Source of the DNA: an uncultured Chromatiaceae bacterium
GTDB taxonomy: Bacteria; Pseudomonadota; Gammaproteobacteria; Enterobacterales; Alteromonadaceae
Direction: 5' to 3'
Assembly (NCBI GenBank): GCA_937978655.1
Contig: CALJUX010000036.1
Span: 1-32,319, forward strand
DNA: 32,319 nucleotides
Under the pieces are notes generated by a model. That model had not been told where the DNA came from. It searched no databases and worked only from the letters and a program-made list of their open reading frames with translations. The stretch's first letter is position 1, and each line of letters starts with the position of its first letter. This document shows positions 24,296 to 31,633 of the stretch, one piece after another. The translations under genes and the position numbers were made by a program.

Positions 24296-24903
24296 GTTTT
24301 TTGCCCTGACGGGCGGCGGTTTGGTTTTAATTAATCATTTTTGCCTTGTCGGCGAGACCGCCTAGCAAAGAATTCACCTGTCGGTGAGGCACTTGTTGCT
24401 GACGCTGGTGCTTTGCCCTGCGGGCGGCTGTTTCGCTCGATGGGCAGCCTGCTGCATCAAGATTTGTCTTTAATTCATTCGGGTCAAGAGCAGTAACATC
24501 TCAGAAAACCAATTCCCCGTTGAAGCGAGCCGATGCAAATCAGCGGTTTGAGGTTTTAAGACGGCGGGTGTCTGAGCAGGCTGACGGTAGCAGCCTGCGA
24601 GTTACGCCGGCGCCTCAAACTGTTGATTTTCATCGGGCTTTCGAGCGGAACCGGGGTCTGTTTTTCTTTGGTTACTTTCTTTTGCTGAAACAAAAGAAAG
24701 TAACTCACCGGCAGGTGAACTCTTTGCTAAGCGGACTTGCGGCAGCAGGAAAAATGACTACTAACAAAACCGCCGCCCGCAGGGCAAAGCACCTGCGTCA
24801 GCAACAAGTGCCTCACCGCCAGGTGAATTCTTTGCTAGACGGTCTCACCGAAGGGGAAAAAATGATTATTGAAACCCAAACCGCCGCCCGCAGGGCAAAA
24901 AAA
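24296..24903. repeat. Inverted-repeat element of the interspersed repeat family
   Basis: The left arm (about 24296-24427) is nearly the reverse complement of the right arm (about 24771-24903). Shared modules are TCACCGACAGGTGAA, TTTGCTAGACGGTCT-like, CCGCCGCCCGCAGGGC, and a linker containing GCGTCAGCAACAAGTGC. Right of centre is a perfect 14-bp inverted repeat, GTTACTTTCTTTTG (24671-24684) and CAAAAGAAAGTAAC (24691-24704), loop CTGAAA. After it come two tandem units with a 108-bp period (TCACCG at 24705 and 24813). The central section (about 24430-24670) has no gene I recognise. Open frames here are repeat by-products. From 24203 to 24295 I see only the exporter's upstream region. The element ends one base before the hydrolase stop codon. 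Confidence 0.85.
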
Positions 24904-25407
24904 TCAAGCCACGCGCTGCGTAGCCCCTTGCCGCCAGGACTGCAAAACTGCATCGACAATCAACGCATGATCAGCATTCAGCACCAGATGCTGGTGGGCG
25001 TGTAGCTGTGGCCAGTGTTGCCACCAGCCGCCGCAGCGGGCGACCAGATTGGCGAAATTGACTGAAGTATCGCCGGCCAGATAATTGCGCCAGTGCCGGC
25101 AATGTTTGCGTAGCATTTCACCATTGGGTTTGCGCCAGCTGACCGGGTCTATGGTGACCAGCTCATCGACGCGATAACCGCTGGCGATGACGCGGGCTGC
25201 GGTGCTGGCGCCATAACTGTGTGCGATGACCAACAGCGGCTGGCCGGCGTGTTGCTGTAAAAACCGGCTCAAGGCGCGATATTCAAACCACTGAAAATAA
25301 TGCTGGCCCGGCAAGACATGCTGGCGCACCAGCCCGGTGTATTTGTCCAGCGCACCGCCGACCCAAATTACCCGGCGCAATTCGGTCACACTGTTGTGGT
25401 GAGTCAT
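24904..25407 (-). CDS. Small serine alpha/beta hydrolase (RBBP9/YdeN-like)
   Basis: The 167-residue protein shows the short hydrolase pattern of the RBBP9/YdeN group. An N-terminal strand, RRVIWVGGALD, is followed by the nucleophile elbow IAHSYGAS (Ser near 64). A candidate acid is in TIDPVSW and a candidate histidine in LNADHALIV near the C-terminus. At 167 residues it is slightly short of the usual 180-190. Its substrate is unknown. It begins 19 bp after the solute-binding-like gene, so it is probably the last gene of the rmuC operon. The stop codon abuts the repeat element, so the C-terminus may have been altered by repeat insertion. Confidence 0.75.
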   Translation of the reverse strand: MTHHNSVTELRRVIWVGGALDKYTGLVRQHVLPGQHYFQWFEYRALSRFLQQHAGQPLLVIAHSYGASTAARVIASGYRVDELVTIDPVSWRKPNGEMLRKHCRHWRNYLAGDTSVNFANLVARCGGWWQHWPQLHAHQHLVLNADHALIVDAVLQSWRQGATQRVA

Positions 25408-25426
25408 GCCGCACCTGCCTTAAAAG

Positions 25427-26233
25427 TCACTCCAGTACCCAGCCAAATTCTTGCAAAATCGCCTGATGTTCAGGCCCGCCATACACCTGATACCAGGCTT
25501 TTTTCAGCCGCTCCCGTACCGCAAAAGATACGCCTTTGCGACTGGCAACGATATACACCGGGTTACTGTGCAGCCGGAACGCAATCTTGTAGCGGGCCGC
25601 TAATTCAGGATAAGCACGGCTCCATTCCAGATATTGGGTTTTATCTTCCAGCATGCCAATCACCCGTTCTTTCTTCAGTAAATTCAGTTTTTGCGTCAGG
25701 CTGTTGGCGTATTGCAGGTACGGCTGAAACTCTGTTTCCAGGCTGATCTGCGCAAATTCCTCGCCATACCAGGCGTCACGAAGCACGCCAACCGGGCCTG
25801 GCAACAGCAGGATATCACTGAGTTTTTTCACTTTTGGCAGGTAGGCTTTATCCAGCACCAGCACCGTTTCTTCCAGATAATGTGGGCCAATAAAATCGGC
25901 ATATTGCTCGCGTTCATAGGTGTAGGACATCGTCAGCATTAAATCGATTTTGCCGTCTTTAAGCAGCGCCAGACTGCGTGGCCAGGGGCTGCCAACCACT
26001 TCCAGCGTACAACCGGCTTTATCCGCGAGCAGTTTCAGCAAACGGTGATGTAAGTCGTACCAGCGCGGCAACTGCAGTCCGGCCGCGTCGGTTAAATCTT
26101 TTGATTCGTTCAGATGTGCCAGCAAATGACATGGCGGCAGCGCCGGTGCTGCCGGCGCGGGTTGTTCTTCTGCCTGTGCCGACCAGATCCAGCCAAGCAA
26201 CAAGGCGCAGGGCCAGCACATAGATAATTTCAC
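25427..26233 (-). CDS. Periplasmic solute-binding-like protein (SBP_bac_3)
   Basis: The 268-residue product has a Sec signal (cut after WSAQA, about residue 21) and one family-3 solute-binding domain. Typical segments are LLKLLADKAGCTLEVVGSPWPRSLALLKDGKIDLMLTMSYTYERE, PVGVLRDAWYGEEF and a closing helix EHQAILQEFG. No ABC permease or ATPase is adjacent. It may be an orphan receptor-like protein rather than a transporter subunit. The start is a GTG whose last two bases form part of the upstream rmuC stop (GTGA overlap), which implies translational coupling. The ligand is unknown; related proteins bind amino acids. Confidence 0.82.
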   Translation of the reverse strand: MKLSMCWPCALLLGWIWSAQAEEQPAPAAPALPPCHLLAHLNESKDLTDAAGLQLPRWYDLHHRLLKLLADKAGCTLEVVGSPWPRSLALLKDGKIDLMLTMSYTYEREQYADFIGPHYLEETVLVLDKAYLPKVKKLSDILLLPGPVGVLRDAWYGEEFAQISLETEFQPYLQYANSLTQKLNLLKKERVIGMLEDKTQYLEWSRAYPELAARYKIAFRLHSNPVYIVASRKGVSFAVRERLKKAWYQVYGGPEHQAILQEFGWVLE

Positions 26234-27582
26234 TGCGCCTCCGCTGACAGTTCCAGCCGGGCTTTTTCCACCAGCTGCTGGTCAAGTTCCTGCTTCACTG
26301 CCACACCCAGCTCCTTAAATTCTGCCGCCTGTTTGATCAGATTGCCTTTGCCGCTATAAAGTTGCCCAAGGGCCTTATCATAACTTTCCCGCGCCTTGTC
26401 GAGCTGTTTCCCGACGCCTTGCATCGACTCGAGAAAAGCTGCCAGCTTGGCGTAAAAACGCTCGGCGCGCTGCGCCAGCTCGGCACTGTGCTGGTTTTGC
26501 TGCTCAAAACGCCACAGCTGCCGCACTATATTCAGGCTGGTCAGCAACGTGGTGGGCGTCGCCACCAGTACATTACGTTCCAGCGCTTTTTGATACAACA
26601 ACGGGTCATGTTTTAACGCTTCGACATAGGCCGATTCAATCGGAATAAACATAAACACTACTTCCGGCGAATTCAGCCCGTCGAGCTGATAGTAGCTTTT
26701 ATCGGCAAGCTCGGAAATTCGATCACTGACCGCCTGACAATGTGCTTTTAATGCCTCAGCGCGTTCCAGATCCTGTTCGGCGTTCACATAACGGGTATAG
26801 GCCAGCAATGAAGTTTTTGCATCGATCACCAGATGCTTTTGTTGCGGCAAGTCAACAATCACATCAGGCCGGCGCCGGCCCTGTTCGGTCTGAAAACTGA
26901 CTTCACGCCGGTAATCGACGCCGGGCCGCAGGCCGGAATTCTCCAGCACATTTTCCAGCATCAGCTCGCCCCAGTTGCCTTGCAGCTTTTTCTGGCCTTG
27001 CAGCGCGCTGGTTAAACGCGCCGCCTGGTCGGTGATAGCGCTGTTGAGTTTTTGCAGGTTTAACAGCTCAGTTTTCAGCTCACTGCGCTGCTTTAAATCT
27101 TCAGTGTGAATAGATTCGACTTTGTCGCGAAAGCCTTTCATATCGGCTTGTAACGGATGTAACAGCTGCAGCAGGCTTTGCTGGCTCTGGCGGGCAAACT
27201 GCTCACCTTTTTGCTGTAAGATCTGGTTGGCGAGATTTTCAAACTCTTGTTTTAACTGCAGTTTGCTGTCCTGCAATAACGCCAGCTGCTGTTGATACTG
27301 GCTTTGTTTTTCGCTGAGCAGCACTTGCAGCCGGTCATGTTTTTCTTTTAAACGCAGATAATCCTGTTGCTGCTGCCGTACTTCGTCCTGACTTTGCTGC
27401 AACTGCATACGGTGGTCATTCAGCAAAGTCTGCTGATGCTCCAGTTGCGCCTGTTGCCGAATGTGCTGATCGCTGAGCGCCCGGTTGGTCTGTTGCTGCC
27501 GCCACCAGGCCGCGATGGCGCCCATGCATACCAGCGCTAAAACGAGCTCCAGCCAAAGCCTCACTTCAGTCAATTCGTTCAT
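26230..27582 (-). CDS. rmuC: DNA recombination protein RmuC
   Basis: The 450-residue protein has an N-terminal membrane segment (about 10-26, LWLELVLALVCMGAIAAWW). A long Gln/Leu-rich coiled coil follows (about 30-140), then the RmuC nuclease-like domain (about 165-410; QGNWGELMLENVLENSGL, RRPDVIVDLPQQKHLVIDAKTSL, MFIPIESAYVEAL). Length and order match E. coli RmuC, which limits recombination between inverted repeats. A LexA-like box lies 33 bp upstream of the ATG, so SOS induction is plausible. It heads an apparent operon with the solute-binding-like and hydrolase genes. The DUF1801 gene is divergent. Confidence 0.95.
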   Translation of the reverse strand: MNELTEVRLWLELVLALVCMGAIAAWWRQQQTNRALSDQHIRQQAQLEHQQTLLNDHRMQLQQSQDEVRQQQQDYLRLKEKHDRLQVLLSEKQSQYQQQLALLQDSKLQLKQEFENLANQILQQKGEQFARQSQQSLLQLLHPLQADMKGFRDKVESIHTEDLKQRSELKTELLNLQKLNSAITDQAARLTSALQGQKKLQGNWGELMLENVLENSGLRPGVDYRREVSFQTEQGRRRPDVIVDLPQQKHLVIDAKTSLLAYTRYVNAEQDLERAEALKAHCQAVSDRISELADKSYYQLDGLNSPEVVFMFIPIESAYVEALKHDPLLYQKALERNVLVATPTTLLTSLNIVRQLWRFEQQNQHSAELAQRAERFYAKLAAFLESMQGVGKQLDKARESYDKALGQLYSGKGNLIKQAAEFKELGVAVKQELDQQLVEKARLELSAEAQ

Positions 27583-27614
27583 TTTGCATCCACTTCAATG
27601 GGTTAGCACAAACA

Positions 27615-27630
27615 CTGTATTACTATACAG
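27615..27630. promoter_or_regulatory. Probable LexA (SOS) box upstream of rmuC
   Basis: CTGTATTACTATACAG has the CTGT-N8-ACAG form with an AT-rich centre and matches 13 of 16 bases of the E. coli consensus CTGTATATATATACAG. On the minus strand it contains TATAGT, a good -10 box, so a bound repressor would block the rmuC promoter directly. It lies 33 bp before the rmuC ATG and 90 bp before the divergent DUF1801 gene. Confidence 0.75.
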
Positions 27631-27719
27631 CTTTTTGTGCCATTGTGGATGCAAGCCTCGCTTGCCGGGAAAAATCAACTAAGCTGCAATGACACACCAG
27701 CCTCGGGTCAAATGCCACC

Positions 27720-28136
27720 ATGCCAGCCAATAAAACCATCGCCACCGCAGCGCCGGTATCTGACTATCTGGCGACTATCACAGACTCGGAGCGCTTGGCG
27801 GATTGTGAGCAATTACTGGCGATGATGCAGGATATCACCGGCTGCAAAGCCACCATGTGGGGCCCTGCTATCGTTGGTTTTGGCCAGTACCACTACCGCT
27901 ACGACAGTGGCCGCGAAGGTGATATGTGTGTGGTGGGCTTTTCCAGCCGTAAAACGGATATCAGTATTTATTTGCTGGCTGAAAGTGAGCAACAGCAACA
28001 GCTACTGGCGCAGCTCGGTAAACATAAGATGGGGAAAGCCTGTTTGTCGGTGCGCCGTCTCAGCGATATCGACCTGCAGGTCCTGCAACAGCTCCTGCAA
28101 GGCGCTGTTGCAACGATGCAACAACGCCACGCCTGA
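27720..28136 (+). CDS. DUF1801 (YdhG-like) domain protein
   Basis: This 138-residue cytosolic protein has the DUF1801 pattern: DYLATITDSERLADCEQLLAMMQDITGCKATMWGPAIVGFG, YHYRYDSGREGDMCVVGFSSRKTDISIYLL and KACLSVRRLSDIDLQVLQQLL. The length is normal for the family. Its function is not established; the fold is a small alpha/beta domain. The ribosome-binding site is weak (GGG about 12 bases before the ATG), so low expression is likely. It is divergent from rmuC and its stop lies 6 bp from the end of the convergent DedA gene. Confidence 0.85.
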   Translation: MPANKTIATAAPVSDYLATITDSERLADCEQLLAMMQDITGCKATMWGPAIVGFGQYHYRYDSGREGDMCVVGFSSRKTDISIYLLAESEQQQQLLAQLGKHKMGKACLSVRRLSDIDLQVLQQLLQGAVATMQQRHA

Positions 28137-28142
28137 AACCTG

Positions 28143-28796
28143 TTATTCGCCAGCCGGAGTGGCCGGTTTGCGCATCAGCCGGTAGACAATGGCGAGGATA
28201 GCCAGCACAAAGAGCCCCAGCGATACCAGCACCAGACCTTTGCCCAGCAGCTGATGATATTGCATCAGAAACGGCAGTTTCATCAGCGTTTCACTGGCGA
28301 GGCTCAGCACAAAAGTCCAGCACCAGGCACTGACCAGACTGATCATCGTCACGTGCAAGAAAGTCAGTCGCGTCATCCCCATCATCATCGGGGTCAGCAC
28401 CCGGACAAACGGAATAAAACGCGAAGAAAACATCGCCAGCAGGCCATGACGTTCGAGCAGTGACATCGCGCGCGGCAAACTGTTGTCGGGCACGATACGC
28501 CCGATATGATGCATAAAGCGGGTATGTGCCAGCGCATAGCCCTGCCAGTAGGCCAGCAAGCTGCCAAGCCCTGCCGCCAAAGGCATGTAAAGATACACCA
28601 CCTCCGGCTCAATCACGCCGGCTGCCATCAGGCCACCGGCCATCAGCACCAGACTGTCGCCGGGTAAAGGTAAAAATACAAAAGCGGATTCGAGAAACAA
28701 AATCAGTAATAAACACCCAATCAGTAAATCCACTTTCCCCAGCTGGATCAGCTGATCAAAATTCTGGTGCCAGATCGCCATGAGCATTTCTTGCAT
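28143..28796 (-). CDS. DedA-family membrane protein
   Basis: The 217-residue integral membrane protein has the DedA/SNARE-associated signature. These are an acidic residue in segment 1 (LFLESAFVFLPLPGDSLVLMAGGLM) and the arginine pair in FSSRFIPFVRVLTPMMMGMTRL. Two terminal membrane segments follow. DedA proteins are flippases for undecaprenyl phosphate or phosphatidylethanolamine and support membrane potential and drug resistance. AAGGA is about ten bases before the ATG; a second ATG four codons in is possible. An 11-bp tandem duplication lies about 100 bp upstream. Confidence 0.93.
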   Translation of the reverse strand: MQEMLMAIWHQNFDQLIQLGKVDLLIGCLLLILFLESAFVFLPLPGDSLVLMAGGLMAAGVIEPEVVYLYMPLAAGLGSLLAYWQGYALAHTRFMHHIGRIVPDNSLPRAMSLLERHGLLAMFSSRFIPFVRVLTPMMMGMTRLTFLHVTMISLVSAWCWTFVLSLASETLMKLPFLMQYHQLLGKGLVLVSLGLFVLAILAIVYRLMRKPATPAGE

Positions 28797-29188
28797 CGAC
28801 TGCGGTTCCTTTGGAGGGCAGGCTCAAAGGTCTGCCGGGGATTCTGGCGGCTCCAACCCGGCATACTGCCGTGTTCCTGCGCCATCATTCCGGTCAAAAA
28901 CAAACAGCTGACAAACAGCTGTGCAAAGGCCGACTTTTTAGCGGCTGAGCGGCCGTTCGTCAAACAAAGTTTTTTGGCTAAGGCGGTGCAAGCTCAGCTA
29001 TTTTTCCAGCGCACCGGCCAAAACTACTGACATTTCATTGATTTTTAACACAAAGGTTCGGAAATACCGCAGGATGAACAGCGCATAAATAAACAGTCCT
29101 CAAGGTCGGCAAAAACCTTAAACCCCTTGTTTTCCGCCAGTTGAATCCTTATAACCCCAATTCATATTTTGATATTTATGGCACTCCT
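28797..29188. other. Divergent intergenic region between the DedA gene and gor
   Basis: No gene was found in this 392-bp stretch. It holds a perfect tandem duplication of ACAAACAGCTG (28900-28910 and 28911-28921). Close to gor is a TTGAAT (29141-29146) / TATTTT (29165-29170) promoter-like pair with an 18-base spacer. A four-codon frame, ATG GCA CTC CTA TGA (29178-29192), overlaps the gor start. I see no OxyR site, although E. coli gor is OxyR-controlled. Confidence 0.45.
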
Positions 29189-30538
29189 ATGACCCGACAT
29201 TTTGATTACATCGCCATTGGTGGCGGCAGCGGTGGTATCGCCAGCGCCAACAGAGCCGCCAGTTACGGTAAAAACTGCGCCATTGTCGAAGCCAAGGCCT
29301 TAGGCGGCACTTGTGTCAATGTCGGCTGTGTGCCGAAAAAAGCCATGTGGTTTGCCGGGCAGATCGCCGATGCGCTGAAGCTGGCGCCGGATTACGGCTA
29401 CGACGTAGCAGCGCCGGCGCTCGACTGGAGCAAGCTGGTGCAAAGCCGTGAGGCTTATATCTCGCGCATTCACGGCTCTTACGAGCGGGTGCTTGGCAAA
29501 AATCAGGTCACTGTGATCAAAGGTTTCGCTCGCTTTGTTGATGCCAACACCATCGAAGTCGACGGCGAGCGTTATAGCGCCGACCATATCAGTATCGCCA
29601 CCGGCGGTGTGCCGGCCTGGCCGGCGATCCCTGGCGCTGAACTGGGCATCGACAGCGACGGATTTTTCGCGTTGGACCATTGCCCGAAACGGGTCGCTGT
29701 GGTCGGCGCCGGTTATATCGCCGTGGAAATTGCCGGAGTGTTACAGGCGCTTGGCAGTGACACTCATTTGCTGGTGCGCCACGACAAAGCACTGCGCAGT
29801 TTTGACACCATGTTGTCGGATACCCTGCATCAGCTGATGCAGCACAATGGCATTTCGGTGCATTCGCATACTGAAGTGACCGCCGTCAGCCGCGAAGCCG
29901 ATGGCTCGTTAATGCTGCAACTCAATACCGGCCATGTGCTGCAGGTTGATTGCCTGATTTGGGCCATTGGCCGCACGCCGAACACACAAAATCTGAATCT
30001 GGCTGCTGCTGGCGTCGAAACCGATGCGCAGGGTTTTATTCCGACCGACAAATACCAGAACACCAATGTGCCGGGTATTTATGCCATCGGCGATAACACT
30101 GGCCGCCTGGCCTTAACACCAGTCGCTGTGGCTGCAGGCCGGCGGTTGTCCGAGCGCTTGTTTAACGGCAAAACTGACGAGCACCTGAACTACGACTTAG
30201 TACCCACAGTCGTATTCTCGCACCCGCCGATTGGCACTGTTGGCCAAACAGAAGCGCAAGCGCGCGCTGAATTCGGCGATGCGGCAGTCAAGGTCTACAA
30301 CAGCGAATTTACTGCGATGTACCGCGCTTTAACGTCACACCGCGAACCAACGCGGATGAAGCTGGTCTGCGTAGGCACCGAGCAAAAAGTGGTGGGCCTG
30401 CATGTGATTGGTTACGCCGCCGACGAGATGCTGCAGGGCTTTGCGGTTGCCATTAAAATGGGCGCGACTAAAGCTGATTTTGATAACTGTGTGGCAATTC
30501 ACCCGACGTCGGCGGAGGAATTTGTCACGATGCGCTGA
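29189..30538 (+). CDS. gor: Glutathione reductase
   Basis: The start at ATG 29189 gives 449 residues, beginning MTRHFDYIAIGGGSGG and aligning from memory with E. coli Gor (450). An in-frame TTG at 29141 would add 16 unsupported residues. The FAD-binding GGGSGG is at 11-16. The redox-active pair Cys42/Cys47 sits in GGTCVNVGCVPKK. The NADPH motif GAGYIAVE is followed by the Arg-containing VRHDKALRSFD that selects NADPH. The second FAD motif is YAIGDNTG. The C-terminal catalytic HPTSAEE has His438 and Glu443. The enzyme reduces oxidised glutathione in the cytosol. It has no strong ribosome-binding site, which is odd for an expected abundant enzyme. Confidence 0.97.
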   Translation: MTRHFDYIAIGGGSGGIASANRAASYGKNCAIVEAKALGGTCVNVGCVPKKAMWFAGQIADALKLAPDYGYDVAAPALDWSKLVQSREAYISRIHGSYERVLGKNQVTVIKGFARFVDANTIEVDGERYSADHISIATGGVPAWPAIPGAELGIDSDGFFALDHCPKRVAVVGAGYIAVEIAGVLQALGSDTHLLVRHDKALRSFDTMLSDTLHQLMQHNGISVHSHTEVTAVSREADGSLMLQLNTGHVLQVDCLIWAIGRTPNTQNLNLAAAGVETDAQGFIPTDKYQNTNVPGIYAIGDNTGRLALTPVAVAAGRRLSERLFNGKTDEHLNYDLVPTVVFSHPPIGTVGQTEAQARAEFGDAAVKVYNSEFTAMYRALTSHREPTRMKLVCVGTEQKVVGLHVIGYAADEMLQGFAVAIKMGATKADFDNCVAIHPTSAEEFVTMR

Positions 30539-30581
30539 TGGCCGGCGAACCGGCTACAGCACATCGTGAGAGTGTCAGGCC

Positions 30582-30611
30582 AGGCAGCCTGCAGTGCGCT
30601 GCAGGCTGCCT
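30582..30611. terminator. Bidirectional terminator after gor
   Basis: A perfect 13-bp stem, AGGCAGCCTGCAG (30582-30594) with CTGCAGGCTGCCT (30599-30611), closes on the loop TGCG. TGGTTTATT follows on the plus strand. It lies between convergent genes ending at 30538 and 30617. Confidence 0.82.
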
Positions 30612-30616
30612 CTGGT

Positions 30617-31291
30617 TTATTCCCGCACCAGCACTTTTTTGCCGTTGGCATCAACCACCAACAGGTAAGAGCGGCCATAATCACCGCCACACAAATCAAT
30701 GGCTTTGTTATTGACTTTCAACGAGCTGTTGCAGTTATCCAGGCTGTAAAAATCGGTGATCCCGCCTTTGCTGGTGGCGGCGGCATTATTGCCATTGACC
30801 GAGACCGGATAGGTACCGTCAGCAAAAATCCGCACGTTCAGTTTGCCGGACTGATCACTGCGTTTGCGATTCACCTGAGTCAGTTTGTTGTCGCCGGCTG
30901 CATCCCAGGCAATAACCCACAGATCTTCATTATTACCAAGGCCGACGTACGCTTTCTCTTCATCGTTTTTGCTGATGCTGTTGCGCACGCCCAGATTCAC
31001 CATGCCATTGATGGCTTTGTATTTATAGGCGTAAACACCGCTGACTTCATTCTTAGGTAAATCGGCATATACCCGGTTTGAACTGTCAAACAGGCCGCTG
31101 AAATCGGTTGCGATGTTGCGCTTCTGCAGATGAAAATCTGCCGAATAAGGCAATGCATTTACAAATGTAAAATTTGAGGTTCTGTCCAGCTCCTTTGCCA
31201 GTTCCTCAGTTCCGCCGCAGCCTGCCAGCGCAGACAACAGTGTGGCCAAAAGCGCGGGTTTCATATATTTACTACTAAAATTCATATACAT
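30617..31291 (-). CDS. Lipoprotein of unknown function
   Basis: I choose ATG 31291, which has GGAG six bases upstream, over an ATG 12 bases earlier that overlaps that GGAG. The 224-residue product has a lipobox, SALAGC, so it is lipid-anchored. After it come beta-rich segments with repeated Tyr, Asn and Gly (FTFVNALPYSADFHLQKR, VYADLPKNEVSGVYAYKYKA, EDLWVIAWDAAGDNKLTQVN, KLNVRIFADGTYPVSVNGN). It has two cysteines close to the C-terminus (DNCNSSL, DLCGGDYG) that may form a disulfide. The NALPYSADFHL stretch loosely recalls DUF4397-type domains, but I do not claim membership. It is isolated between gor and the synthetase gene. No function can be given. Confidence 0.8.
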   Translation of the reverse strand: MYMNFSSKYMKPALLATLLSALAGCGGTEELAKELDRTSNFTFVNALPYSADFHLQKRNIATDFSGLFDSSNRVYADLPKNEVSGVYAYKYKAINGMVNLGVRNSISKNDEEKAYVGLGNNEDLWVIAWDAAGDNKLTQVNRKRSDQSGKLNVRIFADGTYPVSVNGNNAAATSKGGITDFYSLDNCNSSLKVNNKAIDLCGGDYGRSYLLVVDANGKKVLVRE

Positions 31292-31633
31292 AACAATCTC
31301 CATACTGTGATTGGTCGCATTTCCCTGACAGGTTTCAGAGCGTTTTTTTACCCATCGGCCTGAGGACTACCTGGCATAGACCAGAGAAAACAACACTGTT
31401 AAAAACCGCATTTCCACATTTAATTAACACAAACTACCATCAGGCCAGCCGGGCCTCAATACGCAAATTTGTCTGCAATTTGTGTGCATTTGTAAGGTCC
31501 GCCGGACCTGCTTTACACGGGCGCAGGCTAAGGTTTCAACCGGTAAAAAACCTGTCGAAAAGTGGATAAATGCGAAACATCAACGGAATATCAAATCGGA
31601 CCGGCCGCACTGCTGGCCGGCCGGTCCGTCACT
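31292..31633. other. Intergenic region between lipoprotein and synthetase genes
   Basis: This 342-bp stretch holds no supported gene. It contains three phased ATTTGT repeats (31467, 31478, 31488) and a small dyad, AGGTCC-GCC-GGACCT (31495-31509). At its right end is the hairpin that follows the synthetase gene. It is AT-rich at about 31380-31440, a likely promoter area for the lipoprotein gene. Confidence 0.5.
31597..31628 (-). terminator. Hairpin terminator after the peptide synthetase gene
   Basis: CGGACCGGCC (31597-31606) pairs with GGCCGGTCCG (31619-31628), a perfect 10-bp GC-rich stem six bases beyond the stop codon. On the minus strand it is followed by ATTTGATATT, a weak T stretch. 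Confidence 0.65.

Noticed and set aside
24520..25005. 161-residue open frame through the repeat element, with repeated RQVNSLL and TAARRAK segments
   Set aside because: The internal repeats simply mirror the DNA repeat units, it overlaps the end of the hydrolase gene on the other strand, and it has no clear ribosome-binding site.
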